A stretch of DNA of 64,000 nt, from positions 42,005 to 106,004 of the forward strand of contig JAKSRR010000008.1 in assembly GCA_024403455.1 (NCBI GenBank). Direction: 5' to 3'. The first letter of the stretch is position 1. Each line of letters opens with the position of its first letter. The notes below the pieces were generated by a model that saw nothing but the letters and a program-made list of their open reading frames with translations, was not told the DNA's origin and made no database searches. This DNA comes from Lachnospiraceae bacterium. Lineage in GTDB: Bacteria > Bacillota > Clostridia > Lachnospirales > Lachnospiraceae. Below are positions 6,419 to 15,875 of the stretch, one piece after another. Both the position numbers and the translations under genes were made by a program.

Positions 6419-8527
6419 TTACTCCTTTGTAAATTCCACACGAATGGTTTCTACTTTTGTTTCAGGAACGGGCTGCATTGTAACATTGCCATTCTCATCA
6501 GGAACTTCCTTATTCTGCGTCACTGTATAAGTAATCGCTACATTTCCAGCAGCATTTCCCTTAATACCACTAATGGATATCTTTACAGGGAAAGCATCTG
6601 TATTCTCATTGAATAACTGGGTTCTTCCATCCTCACCAAGCAGGACTACATTGGCAACGCCGCCGGCATAATCTGCAGGTGCTGCTACATTATAGTTTAC
6701 AGTATATAAAGCATCCTCTTTTCCAAGGCTAACCTTATAATGTACTTCCGTTCCTGGCTCAACCTTTGAGTATGCCTGCAGGCTCTGATAGCAGATTTCA
6801 CCTTCTACGCAGGTATCAGAATATTCTTCACCATCACATACAGCAACTAGTCCAAGCTCTGTTAAAGTAATCACAGCATCTTCTTCTGTCATTCCACCGC
6901 TCAAAAGGTTGGGAACCGAAATACCGCTTCCCTGACCTGCACCATTACTGATGTAAAGCGTGATTTCAGAACCTCTTGGTACGGAATTTCCCCACTGAGG
7001 ACTCATATCAACAACGGAGTCCTTACTCTTGTCTGCATCAATTTCCAGACATTTCACAGTAAATCCTAACCCCTCTAACTGTGCTACTGCTTCTGCCTTT
7101 GTCATACCCACATAGCTTTCCAAAATGGTACTATCTGCATCATAGGACTCATTGCTAGTCCCACTACCTGAAGGTGTGGTTGCCTGTGTATTCTCACCAG
7201 ACGTTTCCTGGGTTGTATTGTCTTTGTCTTTATTTCCAATAATACCTACTGCCTTTCCGACAATAAACAAAAATACTAAACCAATGACTATCGCTATAAC
7301 AACAATAAGTACAGTGGTAAGAATCTCCATCTTAGGATTGTACTCTTCGTCATTCTTTTTCTTCTTTCCATTCTTTCCAGTGTTTTTCTTAGCGGGTGCA
7401 GAACTTTTCTTCGTTCTCTCCTCTGCTGTTTTCTTGGAAGGAAGTGGCTTAATGTCCTCTTCCTCAAATGGCTCATAGCCATCTTCAATTTCGCCATCAT
7501 ATTCTGTATATTCTTCAAAACCATCTGGCATATCATCCACCATACGAAGTGGAACTACTTTTCCAGTAGTGGTTCCAGCCGCTGCAATCACAGCAGAATT
7601 ATCCAGGCCGTCTTTTCTAATACGACGAATTCGCTCAACATCCTCATCATCAATGTTTCTGGTCTTTCCAGAATTATCCATGGTGTCAATCTTAACAAAG
7701 TCTTCATCAGGACTAATGAGAGAACGCTTTAAGTCTTCAATTAACTCCGGCACTACCTGATAACGTCTATCAGGACTCTTCTGGGTACATTTCATAACAA
7801 TCTGTTCCACAGAAATCGGAATCTCTGACACGTAATCCCTAGGTGTAGGCATAGGTTCCTGAATATGCTTAATGGCTACTGCAACAGTTGTATCGCCATT
7901 AAAAGGAACACGACCTGTTAACATCTCAAATAGCGTGATACCCAATGAATAAATATCACTCTTCTCATCAGAGAATCCACCTCTTACCTGTTCAGGAGAG
8001 GTATAGTGCACAGACCCCATAACATTGGATGTGATGGTGTTGGACGTTGCTGCCTTTGCTATACCAAAGTCGGTAACCTTTACCTTTCCATCCTTACTGA
8101 TAATAATATTCTGTGGTTTAATATCACGATGAATAATGTGATTATTATGTGCGGACTCAATACCATTGGCCACCTGAATGGCAATAGAAACTGCCTCTTT
8201 TACAGACAATCTTGCCTTTTTCTCAATGTAACGCTTTAAGGTAATACCCTCAACAAGCTCCATAATCATGTAGTGAGAACCATACTCTTCTCCTACATCG
8301 TATACATTCACAATATTCGGATGCATCAATCCAGCTGCTGCCTGTGCTTCCACGCGGAACTTGGATAAGAAATCAGCATTATCAGAAAACTCCTGTTTCA
8401 GCACCTTCACTGCAACGGGTCTGTTTAACTTACTGTCATAAGCACGATATACATCACTCATGCCGCCAGCGCCAATCTTATCCTGTATCTCATATCGATC
8501 TGCTATGATATCGCCAATCTTAATCAT
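6419..8527 (-). CDS. prkC: PASTA-domain Ser/Thr protein kinase
   Basis: A 702-residue Hanks-type kinase. The kinase domain (about residues 10-270) has the GAGGMSDVY glycine loop, catalytic HRDIKPQN and DFG. A charged linker, rich in Lys and Glu, leads to one membrane segment near 400-430. Outside are two clear PASTA domains (about 470-530 and 545-610), which bind muropeptides or lipid II in this family, and an additional C-terminal beta-rich segment. It pairs with the PP2C phosphatase gene 52 nt upstream, a conserved arrangement that controls cell-wall growth, germination or stress responses. A GGGAG ribosome-binding site precedes the ATG. Confidence 0.95.
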   Translation of the reverse strand: MIKIGDIIADRYEIQDKIGAGGMSDVYRAYDSKLNRPVAVKVLKQEFSDNADFLSKFRVEAQAAAGLMHPNIVNVYDVGEEYGSHYMIMELVEGITLKRYIEKKARLSVKEAVSIAIQVANGIESAHNNHIIHRDIKPQNIIISKDGKVKVTDFGIAKAATSNTITSNVMGSVHYTSPEQVRGGFSDEKSDIYSLGITLFEMLTGRVPFNGDTTVAVAIKHIQEPMPTPRDYVSEIPISVEQIVMKCTQKSPDRRYQVVPELIEDLKRSLISPDEDFVKIDTMDNSGKTRNIDDEDVERIRRIRKDGLDNSAVIAAAGTTTGKVVPLRMVDDMPDGFEEYTEYDGEIEDGYEPFEEEDIKPLPSKKTAEERTKKSSAPAKKNTGKNGKKKKNDEEYNPKMEILTTVLIVVIAIVIGLVFLFIVGKAVGIIGNKDKDNTTQETSGENTQATTPSGSGTSNESYDADSTILESYVGMTKAEAVAQLEGLGFTVKCLEIDADKSKDSVVDMSPQWGNSVPRGSEITLYISNGAGQGSGISVPNLLSGGMTEEDAVITLTELGLVAVCDGEEYSDTCVEGEICYQSLQAYSKVEPGTEVHYKVSLGKEDALYTVNYNVAAPADYAGGVANVVLLGEDGRTQLFNENTDAFPVKISISGIKGNAAGNVAITYTVTQNKEVPDENGNVTMQPVPETKVETIRVEFTKE

Positions 8528-8579
8528 ACATACTCCCTGCTTTTCTGTCCGAAAAGCGTATTACTAAGTCAACTACCTT

Positions 8580-9314
8580 TTATCCCTCAAATCTGCCAAG
8601 TATCACGGTGATATTATCTCTGCCACCGTTCTTATTCGCAGCACTTATTAGCTTTCTTGCTGTGTCCTCTAGAGACTCTTTTTGCTTTATTATTTCAAGA
8701 ATCTCATTGTCTTCTACCATATTGGTAAGTCCATCGGAACACATCAGTATCGTATCACCTGGATGAATATTATCTATGGTGAAGAAATCAGCATCCACCA
8801 AATCCACCACACCAATCGCTCTGGTGATGATGTTCTTATCTGGATGGTTCCGTGCCTTCTCTCTTTCGAGGCCTCCCATCTTAATCATTTCTTCCACTAA
8901 GGAATGATCTGTGGTAATCTGCTGTATTTCATCATTAATGAAATACATACGGGAATCACCAACATTTGCTACCAGAAGTGTTTGTCCATCAAAGGTCTCG
9001 GCTACAACCGTAGTTCCCATTCCTTTGAAGTTATCATCCGTGGTGGCCTTCTGTCTAACTTTCTCGTTGGCCCTTCTGATGGCTGCTGTAAGAACCTTTC
9101 TTGGTTCTTCCTCTTTGGAAAGGTTAATTGCTCCCACCATGGTTTCTACCGCACACTTGGAAGCATACTCGCCGGCCTTGTGTCCTCCCATTCCATCAGC
9201 CACTATACAAAGATTTGGTAGTGGTCCGACCTGTACTTCTGAAGTAAACACGTAGTCCTGATTCTGTTGTCTGAGTCGGCCGATATCCGATAAACCGACA
9301 ACACGCAGTTTCAT
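8580..9314 (-). CDS. prpC: PP2C-type Ser/Thr protein phosphatase
   Basis: A 244-residue soluble phosphatase that reverses PrkC phosphorylation. It carries the PP2C metal-site motifs: RLRQQNQD at the N-terminus, VADGMGGHKAGE (about 39-50), VGDSRMY, the TTDHSLVEE segment, LMCSDGLTN and RDNITVILGRF at the end. Length is normal for bacterial stand-alone PP2C enzymes. It is the first gene of the phosphatase-kinase-rsgA-rpe block and follows rlmN after a 134-nt gap that holds an inverted repeat. Confidence 0.95.
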   Translation of the reverse strand: MKLRVVGLSDIGRLRQQNQDYVFTSEVQVGPLPNLCIVADGMGGHKAGEYASKCAVETMVGAINLSKEEEPRKVLTAAIRRANEKVRQKATTDDNFKGMGTTVVAETFDGQTLLVANVGDSRMYFINDEIQQITTDHSLVEEMIKMGGLEREKARNHPDKNIITRAIGVVDLVDADFFTIDNIHPGDTILMCSDGLTNMVEDNEILEIIKQKESLEDTARKLISAANKNGGRDNITVILGRFEG

Positions 9315-9358
9315 AATTCTCTATATTCTTTCTGATTTCTTTCTGTTTTCATACAAAC

Positions 9359-9379
9359 GTATGACCAAATTGGTCATAC
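9359..9379. repeat. 21-bp perfect inverted repeat between rlmN and prpC
   Basis: The sequence GTATGACCAA at 9359 is mirrored after a single central base by TTGGTCATAC ending at 9379. It lies 45 nt upstream of the prpC start on the minus strand and has no T-run after it, so it is not a typical terminator. It could be an operator or an mRNA processing hairpin. Confidence 0.6.
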
Positions 9380-9448
9380 CCCCGAAAACAGCCTATCACA
9401 ACCTAAAATATTACCACATTCCCTGCAATAGGGCAAACAAGGGGCGTT

Positions 9449-10486
9449 TTATAATACTCCTTCTATGGCCTGCTTTCTTCGTAACTGACCACAAGCCCCA
9501 TCGATATCTCGTCCCATTTCTCTTCGAATCGTAGCCTTAGCGCCCTTCTTTTTCAAGCGACTCTGAAATGCTAAAATTCTCTCTTTTTCCGGCTGCGTGA
9601 ATCCTCGTTCTTTCACGGGATTTACAGGAATCAAATTCACATGTGCATGAAGTTTATAAGCGATGGATGCTAACTGATTCGCTTCCTCTTCTGTATCATT
9701 TACACCGCCAATCAGCGCATACTCTAACGTAATCCGCCTGCCAGTCTGCTCAAAATAATAACCCATAGCCTCCTCTAGTTGTGCTAGAGAGTACTTAAAG
9801 GCTATGGGCATAATTTCTTTTCTTTTTTCATCTGTGGTTGCATGAAGGGATAATGCTAATGTAATTGGCAATCCCTCTGCTGCAAATCGTTTAATATTCT
9901 CCACAATCCCACAGGTAGAAACCGTAATGCTGCGAGCACTTAAATGATATCCCCCTTCTTCTGTGAGACGTCTGATAAAACGAAGTAAATTGTCATAATT
10001 ATCAAAAGGTTCACCAATGCCCATCACCACAATATTATCGACTCTTTCACCGGTGATTCGCATAACCTCATAAATCTGTTCCAGCATTTCTCCCGCCTGC
10101 AAACTGCGAACCAGTCCGCCTAAGGTAGAGGCACAAAATTTACATCCCATACGGCAGCCCACCTGGGAAGAAATACAAACACTATTCCCATGCTTATACT
10201 TCATCCATACAGTTTCAACGGTGTTACCATCTGGAAGTTCAAATAAAAACTTCTTCGTATCATCCTCTTTGGATACCTGCTCCAATAAAAGCTTTAGGGA
10301 CACAAAGGAAAACTGCTGCTGCAGTTTCTGCTTCAGTTCTTTGGAGATGTTACTCATCTCCGTAATACTCCCCACTCTCTTGTTATGCATCCAGTCATAT
10401 AGCTGGGCTGCCCGGAAGGGTTTCTCGCCAATTTCTTTTAATGCATTTTTCAGTTCATCAACAGATAAAGATTTAATATCTAACAT
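9449..10486 (-). CDS. rlmN: Dual-specificity RNA methyltransferase RlmN
   Basis: A 345-residue radical-SAM enzyme that methylates C2 of A2503 in 23S rRNA, and of A37 in some tRNAs. The iron-sulfur cluster motif is C111-RMG-C115-KF-C118. The family motifs VVMGIGEPFDNYDN, LALSLHA and LEYALIGGVND are intact, and the second catalytic Cys is in DGACGQLR near the end. It starts 6 nt after rsmB, in a run of rRNA-modification genes. Confidence 0.96.
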   Translation of the reverse strand: MLDIKSLSVDELKNALKEIGEKPFRAAQLYDWMHNKRVGSITEMSNISKELKQKLQQQFSFVSLKLLLEQVSKEDDTKKFLFELPDGNTVETVWMKYKHGNSVCISSQVGCRMGCKFCASTLGGLVRSLQAGEMLEQIYEVMRITGERVDNIVVMGIGEPFDNYDNLLRFIRRLTEEGGYHLSARSITVSTCGIVENIKRFAAEGLPITLALSLHATTDEKRKEIMPIAFKYSLAQLEEAMGYYFEQTGRRITLEYALIGGVNDTEEEANQLASIAYKLHAHVNLIPVNPVKERGFTQPEKERILAFQSRLKKKGAKATIRREMGRDIDGACGQLRRKQAIEGVL

Positions 10487-10492
10487 TATTTT

Positions 10493-11860
10493 TTACTTTT
10501 TCTCATACAAACTTATGAAAAAACCATCACAATCATGCATACCCGGTAGTAGCTGCAAATATCCCTCTGAAGCTGTCTCCGCCATAAGGCCACCAGGAAG
10601 TTTCTCTTTTATGGATACGGGAGTCATATGAAGTTCTTCGATAAGATATCTTCGATTGTCTTCGTTTTCTTCCTTTGATATGGTACAAGTACTGTACAAA
10701 AGCCTTCCCCCCGGCTTAATATACGTGACCGCATTTTCCAGAATATCTCTCTGAAGCATTGCTAGAGTTCGAAGATCTTCCCTATCTAGTCGATACCGAA
10801 TATCATTCTTCCTTCCCATAACGCCAAGTCCGGAGCAAGGAAGATCAGCAATGACAGCATCAAATGCCTCCTTATCTTCTTCGCGAAGAGTGGTCGCATC
10901 CTGCACTTGAGGATAGACGTTATCAATCCCCAGTCGTTCCATATTTTCTCGAATCCGAACCATCTTCTGTTCCGTTAAGTCACGAGAGATAACCTTCCCT
11001 TTTGCAGAAACCAGTTCTGCAGCAAGCATACTCTTCCCTCCGGGAGAAGCACACAGATCAAGTACAGTATCTCCCTGCTCTAATCCTAGACATTGCACAG
11101 AAAGCTGTGAACTAATATCCTGTACGGTAAACATTCCCTCGTTAAAGCCAGGTACCTTATCTAGGCCATTCACACCATCCAGAATATAAGCCCTGTCTGA
11201 ATATGGATGTTTTCTGTAGGCAATCTCCTGTTTCTTCCACAAAGAAAGTAACTCATCAACATCCGTTTTTGCAAGAATTCTAACTACCAGCCCTGCCGGC
11301 TCGTTCATTCTTCCAAAAATCTTTTCTGCCGTTTCTAGGCCAAATCTTTTATGAAATAAACCAGCCAACCACACCGGAAAGGAATAAACAACCGAAAGAT
11401 AATTCACTGGCTCCGTCTCTTTCTCCGGCCAAGAAATATTTTCTTTATTTCTGGAAACGTTTCGCAGCACACCATTGATAAAATTCTTCAATGACGACAG
11501 ACCTTTATTCTCCGCAATCAGAATGGCTTCATTAACCGCCGCTGCATCTGGCACAGCATCCATATACAAAATCTGATATATTGCCATACGAAGAATATCT
11601 TTTACCGCCGGCTTAATTTTTCCATTTTTTGTATTGGCATACTGACTAATGACATAATCTAATGTCAGCCTACGTTCCATACAGCCCTCAAAAAGCCGCT
11701 TCATAAACGCTTTGTCCTGTTCAGGAAGATAATCATATTTTGACAGCACATCTTTTAACAGATCCCCTGCCTTCACATTCTTTCCTTCCTGCTGCATCTT
11801 TCGGAATTCTGTCAGCATCCCATAGACAATCATTCTATTTTCCGTTGGTTTCTTTGCCAT
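10493..11860 (-). CDS. rsmB: 16S rRNA (cytosine-967-C5)-methyltransferase
   Basis: A 455-residue protein with an N-terminal NusB-like RNA-binding domain (about residues 1-140) and a C-terminal SAM-dependent methyltransferase domain. The SAM-binding site is VLDLCASPGGKS, followed by DLPCSGLGVMGRK with the conserved PC motif, and YSTCTIS with the catalytic Cys. These define the Sun/RsmB family. It starts 7 nt after fmt. Confidence 0.95.
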   Translation of the reverse strand: MAKKPTENRMIVYGMLTEFRKMQQEGKNVKAGDLLKDVLSKYDYLPEQDKAFMKRLFEGCMERRLTLDYVISQYANTKNGKIKPAVKDILRMAIYQILYMDAVPDAAAVNEAILIAENKGLSSLKNFINGVLRNVSRNKENISWPEKETEPVNYLSVVYSFPVWLAGLFHKRFGLETAEKIFGRMNEPAGLVVRILAKTDVDELLSLWKKQEIAYRKHPYSDRAYILDGVNGLDKVPGFNEGMFTVQDISSQLSVQCLGLEQGDTVLDLCASPGGKSMLAAELVSAKGKVISRDLTEQKMVRIRENMERLGIDNVYPQVQDATTLREEDKEAFDAVIADLPCSGLGVMGRKNDIRYRLDREDLRTLAMLQRDILENAVTYIKPGGRLLYSTCTISKEENEDNRRYLIEELHMTPVSIKEKLPGGLMAETASEGYLQLLPGMHDCDGFFISLYEKK

Positions 11861-11867
11861 GTGCTGC

Positions 11868-12791
11868 TTAACCTAACATATCTCCCGGCTTCACCTGATA
11901 TCCCAGGAGAAAATCCTTTGTCTGCATTCTCTTCTTACCTTCTAGCTGTAATGACGTAATTGCAAGAGCACCATTTCCTGTCGCAACCTCAATGGCATCC
12001 TTGGTAACCTGCAGTACAGAGCCTGGTCTTCCTTCCCCCTCTGTAACCTTTGCTTCCCAAATCTTTAATGTCTTTCCACCTAGCCTGGTATAGGCACTAG
12101 GCCATGAATTCAAGCCACGAATCAGACAATCCAACTCTCTGGCCGATTTTCCAAAATCCAAATCTCCCATATCTTTAGTCAGCATCTTCGCATAACTGCT
12201 TTGGCTGTCATCCTGCTTCTGGGCAGTCAGTTTCCCCTCAGCAATAAGCGGAAGTGCCTCCACAATCATCTCACTGCCTAATGCTGCCAATTTCTCAAAC
12301 ATACTCTCCCCAGTATCTGTGTCTTCAATGGGAATGGCACGTTTCATCAAAATATCTCCCGTATCAATTCCCTCATCCATCTGCATGATGGTAATTCCAG
12401 TTTCCTTCTCTCCTTCAATCACAGCTCTTTGAATTGGCGCACTGCCTCTATACTTAGGAAGAAGAGAACCATGAATGTTGATACATCCTAAGGGTGGCAT
12501 TTCCAGTATCTCTTTCGACAAAATCTGTCCAAAAGCAGCCACAACAAAAGCATCCGCTTCGACTTTCCTAAGTTCTGCCACTGCCTCAGGTGCCTTAATA
12601 CGAACAGGCTGAAATACTGGGAGATTATATTTTAGTGCTGTCTCTTTTACAGGAGACATTGCAACTTCTTTTCCTCTGCCCTTTTGACGATCCGGCTGTG
12701 TAACCACCAGTGTTACTTCATGGCCGGCCTGCACGATGGCATCTAAAGCGCCTACCGCAAAATCGGGCGTTCCCATAAATACGATTTTCAT
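11868..12791 (-). CDS. fmt: Methionyl-tRNA formyltransferase
   Basis: A 307-residue enzyme that formylates initiator Met-tRNA. The N-terminal formyltransferase domain opens with IVFMGTPDFAV, and carries NIHGSLLPKYRGSAPI with the catalytic Asn and His, and MDEGIDTGDI with the Asp. A C-terminal tRNA-binding domain includes LNSWPSAYTRLGGK. The start codon shares one base with the def stop codon, so the formylase and deformylase are translated together. Confidence 0.97.
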   Translation of the reverse strand: MKIVFMGTPDFAVGALDAIVQAGHEVTLVVTQPDRQKGRGKEVAMSPVKETALKYNLPVFQPVRIKAPEAVAELRKVEADAFVVAAFGQILSKEILEMPPLGCINIHGSLLPKYRGSAPIQRAVIEGEKETGITIMQMDEGIDTGDILMKRAIPIEDTDTGESMFEKLAALGSEMIVEALPLIAEGKLTAQKQDDSQSSYAKMLTKDMGDLDFGKSARELDCLIRGLNSWPSAYTRLGGKTLKIWEAKVTEGEGRPGSVLQVTKDAIEVATGNGALAITSLQLEGKKRMQTKDFLLGYQVKPGDMLG

Positions 12792-13282
12792 TATTCTTCG
12801 TCCTCATCATCTTCAGAAGCAGGACGCACATTCTGCAGTTCCCCTTCTACTTTTTCCACATATAAATGACCATCCAAATGATCAATCTCATGCTGCAGTG
12901 CTCTGGCTAAAAGTTCTGTGCCTTCTACCTCAATGGTCTCTAACTTCTCGTTTTGTGCTACAACTTTCACGTAATTTGCTCTGGTCACGATTCCTGCTTT
13001 TCCTGGTACAGAAAGGCATCCCTCACTGCCCTGCTGTTCCCCACTCATTTCAACAATCTTTGGGTTAATCAGCAGAATCGGATCTTCTCCGGTCACATCA
13101 ATGACGACAATACGCTTTAATACACCAACCTGCGGTGCGGCTAGGCCAACACCATTAGCCTCATACATTGTGTCAAACATATCATCAATTAGTTCCAAAG
13201 TGTGGTCATTCACTTTCGTTACTTCCTTACACACTTTGTTTAATACTTCGTCACCCATTACGCGAATTGTTCTGATTGCCAT
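12791..13282 (-). CDS. def: Peptide deformylase
   Basis: A 163-residue metalloenzyme that removes the N-formyl group from nascent proteins. The three family motifs are GVGLAAPQVG (44-53), EGCLSVP with metal ligand Cys89, and QHEIDHLDG with His131, Glu132 and His135. An acidic C-terminal tail (EDDEDEE) follows. It lies between priA and fmt, the usual order in Clostridia. Confidence 0.96.
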   Translation of the reverse strand: MAIRTIRVMGDEVLNKVCKEVTKVNDHTLELIDDMFDTMYEANGVGLAAPQVGVLKRIVVIDVTGEDPILLINPKIVEMSGEQQGSEGCLSVPGKAGIVTRANYVKVVAQNEKLETIEVEGTELLARALQHEIDHLDGHLYVEKVEGELQNVRPASEDDEDEE

Positions 13283-13303
13283 GTTGTGTTCTCCTCTTTC
13301 GTT

Positions 13304-15556
13304 TTAAAATCCATTCATTGGATCAAAATCAAACTGTAATCTGATGCTACTAATTTCTTTCTTTTCAAAATATTGTTCTGCAAAATCCTTAACGCATATT
13401 AGCTCATCAAGATCTGCATACTTTACATATATTCCATAACGATATACATCATTTATCTTCTTAATGTTGGCTGGCGTCGGTCCCATAAGATAAAGTCCCG
13501 GTCTTAATATCGACTTCTCCAGTTCATCTTTTAATGCCGTCGCAACAGCTACCACTTCATCCTCATTTTTCCCAAATAACTGAAGGCTCAAAAGATGCAT
13601 CACTGGCGGATAGGCACCTAAGGTTCTATACGATATTTCTTCCTCATAAAAACCTTCATAATCCTGCTTAGCCGCAAACGTTAAGGCATAGTGTTCCGGC
13701 TGATAGGTCTGAATGACAACTTCTCCTTTTTCCTCACCGCGCCCAGCTCTTCCTGCCGCTTGGGTAATCAGATTAAAGGTTCTCTCCGCAGCTCTATAAT
13801 CTGCAGAGAATAGAGATAGGTCAGCCATAACAGCTCCCGCTACAGTTACCCCGGGAAAATCGTGCCCCTTCACAATCATCTGGGTTCCCACAAGTGTATC
13901 TGCTTCGTGTGCTGCAAAGGATCCTAAGATTTCCTCATAGTCATCTTTCTTCTTTGTCGTATCTGCATCCATGCGCAGAACCCGCATGGAGGGGTATAGT
14001 TTACACAACTGTTCTGCGATTTGTTCTGTACCGGCTCGCATTCCATACATCTTTTCAGAAGAACATTTCGGACAACGCCTGGGAAACTCTTCCTCATATC
14101 CACAGTAATGACAAACTAGGGTTCCAGTTTGTCCGCTTCCATGTTGTGATAGTGACACTTCACAATGGGGACACTTTACTGCTTCTCCGCAATCTCTGCA
14201 ACTGACAAATCCTGCGTAGCCTCTTCGGTTTATAAAAAGCATCGCCTGCTGTCTTTTCGTAAGCACACGCTCTGTAAGTAGCGCCTTTAGCTTTCTTGAA
14301 AAGACCGATTTATTTCCTTCCTTCAGTTCCTGCCGCATATCAATAATCTGCGCCGTAGGAAGGGTTGCCTCTCCGAATCTGTTATTTAACTTATGTAAGT
14401 CATAGTTTCCTTTTTGAGCCTTGTAATAACTGGTAATAGAAGGCGTCGCAGACCCTAAGAGGAGAAGAGCGCCCTCTCGTTTTGCTATATATTCTGCCAT
14501 CTCCACGGCATGATATCTTGGCATACTTTCGCTCTTATAACTGCCTTCATGCTCCTCATCAATGACAATCATCCCTAGATTTGCAAAAGGGGTGAATAAT
14601 GCAGATCGAGGACCAATCATAACATCAACCTTCCCCTCTTTTGCTAAGGTATACTGATCGAAACGTTCTCCCGCAGAGAGTCTGGAATGCATAATCGCAA
14701 CTCGCTTGCCAAAACGCGCATAAAACCTTTTCAGTGTTTGAAAGGTAAGCGCAATCTCTGGAATTAGAACAATCGCCTGCTTTCCGCTAGCTACGGCAGC
14801 CGCAATCACCTCCATATAGACCTCGGTCTTTCCGCTGCCCGTAATACCGTGTAAAAGAGAAGGCTTCGGCGCATCTTCTTCCAATTTTTTAATTAATTCA
14901 TCTGCCACGGCCTGTTGCTGCGGCGATAAAGGATTCTTTAACGGTGCCGTGGATGTTTTTATAGAAAATCCCCTGAATGCCCGCATACTGCGGATCTCTA
15001 TCATCCCGTCCTTTTCCAGTGTCTTTAACACCCCTTTCGAGATGCCCAGTTTTTCTGTAGCAATCTCTACAGGAAGCTCATCTATTTCTAGTAGTTCTAT
15101 CAGAATCTTTCTGCGGTTTGCAAAACGAGGTGCCTGGATTCTGGCAATATATTCCCTAACACGATCCTCATCCCCGATTAGACGAATTGCTTTTTTCTCT
15201 AGCTGTCGTACTTTCTGTTTAATAGGAAGAACCGTCTGCAGACTTTGAATCATCGTGCCGCCATAGCGGTGTCGCATGTATGCCGCTGTCAGCATCAGTT
15301 TTTCTTCTGCCCCAATAGCGTTTTCATCAACAGACTGAATCTCTTTCAGTTTATCAACAGCATATTCATTATCGTTTGTTAACGACACCACATAGCCAGA
15401 GCGAATCTTATTTCCTGCGCCAAAGGGAACATATACTTTCTTTCCTTCAGCAACCTTTTCTCGCAGTACTGGTGGAATCTTATATTGGAAAGGTCTGTCC
15501 ACTTTTTCGTGGGCAATATCTATGATAATATTGGCATACAAAAAAGTTTCTGACAT
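13304..15556 (-). CDS. priA: Primosomal protein N' (replication restart helicase)
   Basis: A 750-residue helicase that reloads the replisome at stalled forks. After the N-terminal DNA-binding region come Walker A GITGSGKTEVY, Walker B VIDEEHEGSYK and LLLGSATPS. A zinc-binding insertion then carries several CxxC pairs (CRDC, CPHC, CHYC, CPKC). Helicase motifs V-VI follow, ending QAAGRAGRGEEKGEVVIQT. This is the full PriA layout. It is the first gene of the priA-def-fmt-rsmB-rlmN series. Confidence 0.96.
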   Translation of the reverse strand: MSETFLYANIIIDIAHEKVDRPFQYKIPPVLREKVAEGKKVYVPFGAGNKIRSGYVVSLTNDNEYAVDKLKEIQSVDENAIGAEEKLMLTAAYMRHRYGGTMIQSLQTVLPIKQKVRQLEKKAIRLIGDEDRVREYIARIQAPRFANRRKILIELLEIDELPVEIATEKLGISKGVLKTLEKDGMIEIRSMRAFRGFSIKTSTAPLKNPLSPQQQAVADELIKKLEEDAPKPSLLHGITGSGKTEVYMEVIAAAVASGKQAIVLIPEIALTFQTLKRFYARFGKRVAIMHSRLSAGERFDQYTLAKEGKVDVMIGPRSALFTPFANLGMIVIDEEHEGSYKSESMPRYHAVEMAEYIAKREGALLLLGSATPSITSYYKAQKGNYDLHKLNNRFGEATLPTAQIIDMRQELKEGNKSVFSRKLKALLTERVLTKRQQAMLFINRRGYAGFVSCRDCGEAVKCPHCEVSLSQHGSGQTGTLVCHYCGYEEEFPRRCPKCSSEKMYGMRAGTEQIAEQLCKLYPSMRVLRMDADTTKKKDDYEEILGSFAAHEADTLVGTQMIVKGHDFPGVTVAGAVMADLSLFSADYRAAERTFNLITQAAGRAGRGEEKGEVVIQTYQPEHYALTFAAKQDYEGFYEEEISYRTLGAYPPVMHLLSLQLFGKNEDEVVAVATALKDELEKSILRPGLYLMGPTPANIKKINDVYRYGIYVKYADLDELICVKDFAEQYFEKKEISSIRLQFDFDPMNGF

Positions 15557-15759
15557 ATCTGTTTCCTACTTGCATTTGCACAAAAATTGCCTAAATAATC
15601 ACCCTTTCTTTAGGTGACATAATCCGTTATATTTTACCTTATTTCCTACCAAAACTCAATTTTCCACCCACTCTGCAATGGGATATTATGTCAATAACCA
15701 GATTCACTTGTACACAATTTGGACACACTTTTTTCACAATTTGCAGTTATAATATCTGT

Positions 15760-15855
15760 TGATTGATGGAGACATCAATTACTTGTTTGAAGTTAAAACT
15801 TCAAACCATCTCCCCCCTCATAAACGAAAAGGACCGCGTTGCGGTCCTTTTCCAT
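15760..15855 (+). ncRNA. Candidate small RNA with C-rich single-stranded region
   Basis: Downstream of TATAAT at 15748-15753 come a hairpin (ATTGATG 15762-15768 with CATCAAT 15773-15779) and a second one (GTTTGAAGTT 15785-15794 with AACTTCAAAC 15797-15806). An unpaired stretch CCATCTCCCCCCTCA follows, then a GC-rich terminator hairpin (15827-15851) with a T-run. The C-rich stretch can pair with GGAGG-type ribosome-binding sites, as known Firmicutes sRNAs with UCCC motifs do. No good -35 is visible. The terminator also serves the convergent minus-strand gene, so the sRNA call rests on the promoter hexamer and the two extra hairpins. Confidence 0.35.
15827..15851. terminator. Bidirectional intrinsic terminator
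   Basis: AAAAGGACCGC and GCGGTCCTTTT form an 11-bp stem with a GTT loop, flanked by A-run and T-run, so it can work on either strand. It lies 24 nt after the stop of the minus-strand membrane-protein gene. Confidence 0.85.
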
Positions 15856-15875
15856 TTGTATTCCTACATCTTTCT

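Larger units (their letters stand above)
15557..15875. other. 319-bp intergenic region
   Basis: The gap between priA and the next minus-strand gene has no convincing protein frame. The side next to priA (15557-15745) is AT-rich and presumably holds the priA promoter, but no clear hexamers were found. The other side holds a perfect TATAAT on the plus strand (15748-15753), two inverted repeats and a GC-rich hairpin, described separately as a candidate small RNA and terminator. Confidence 0.6.
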
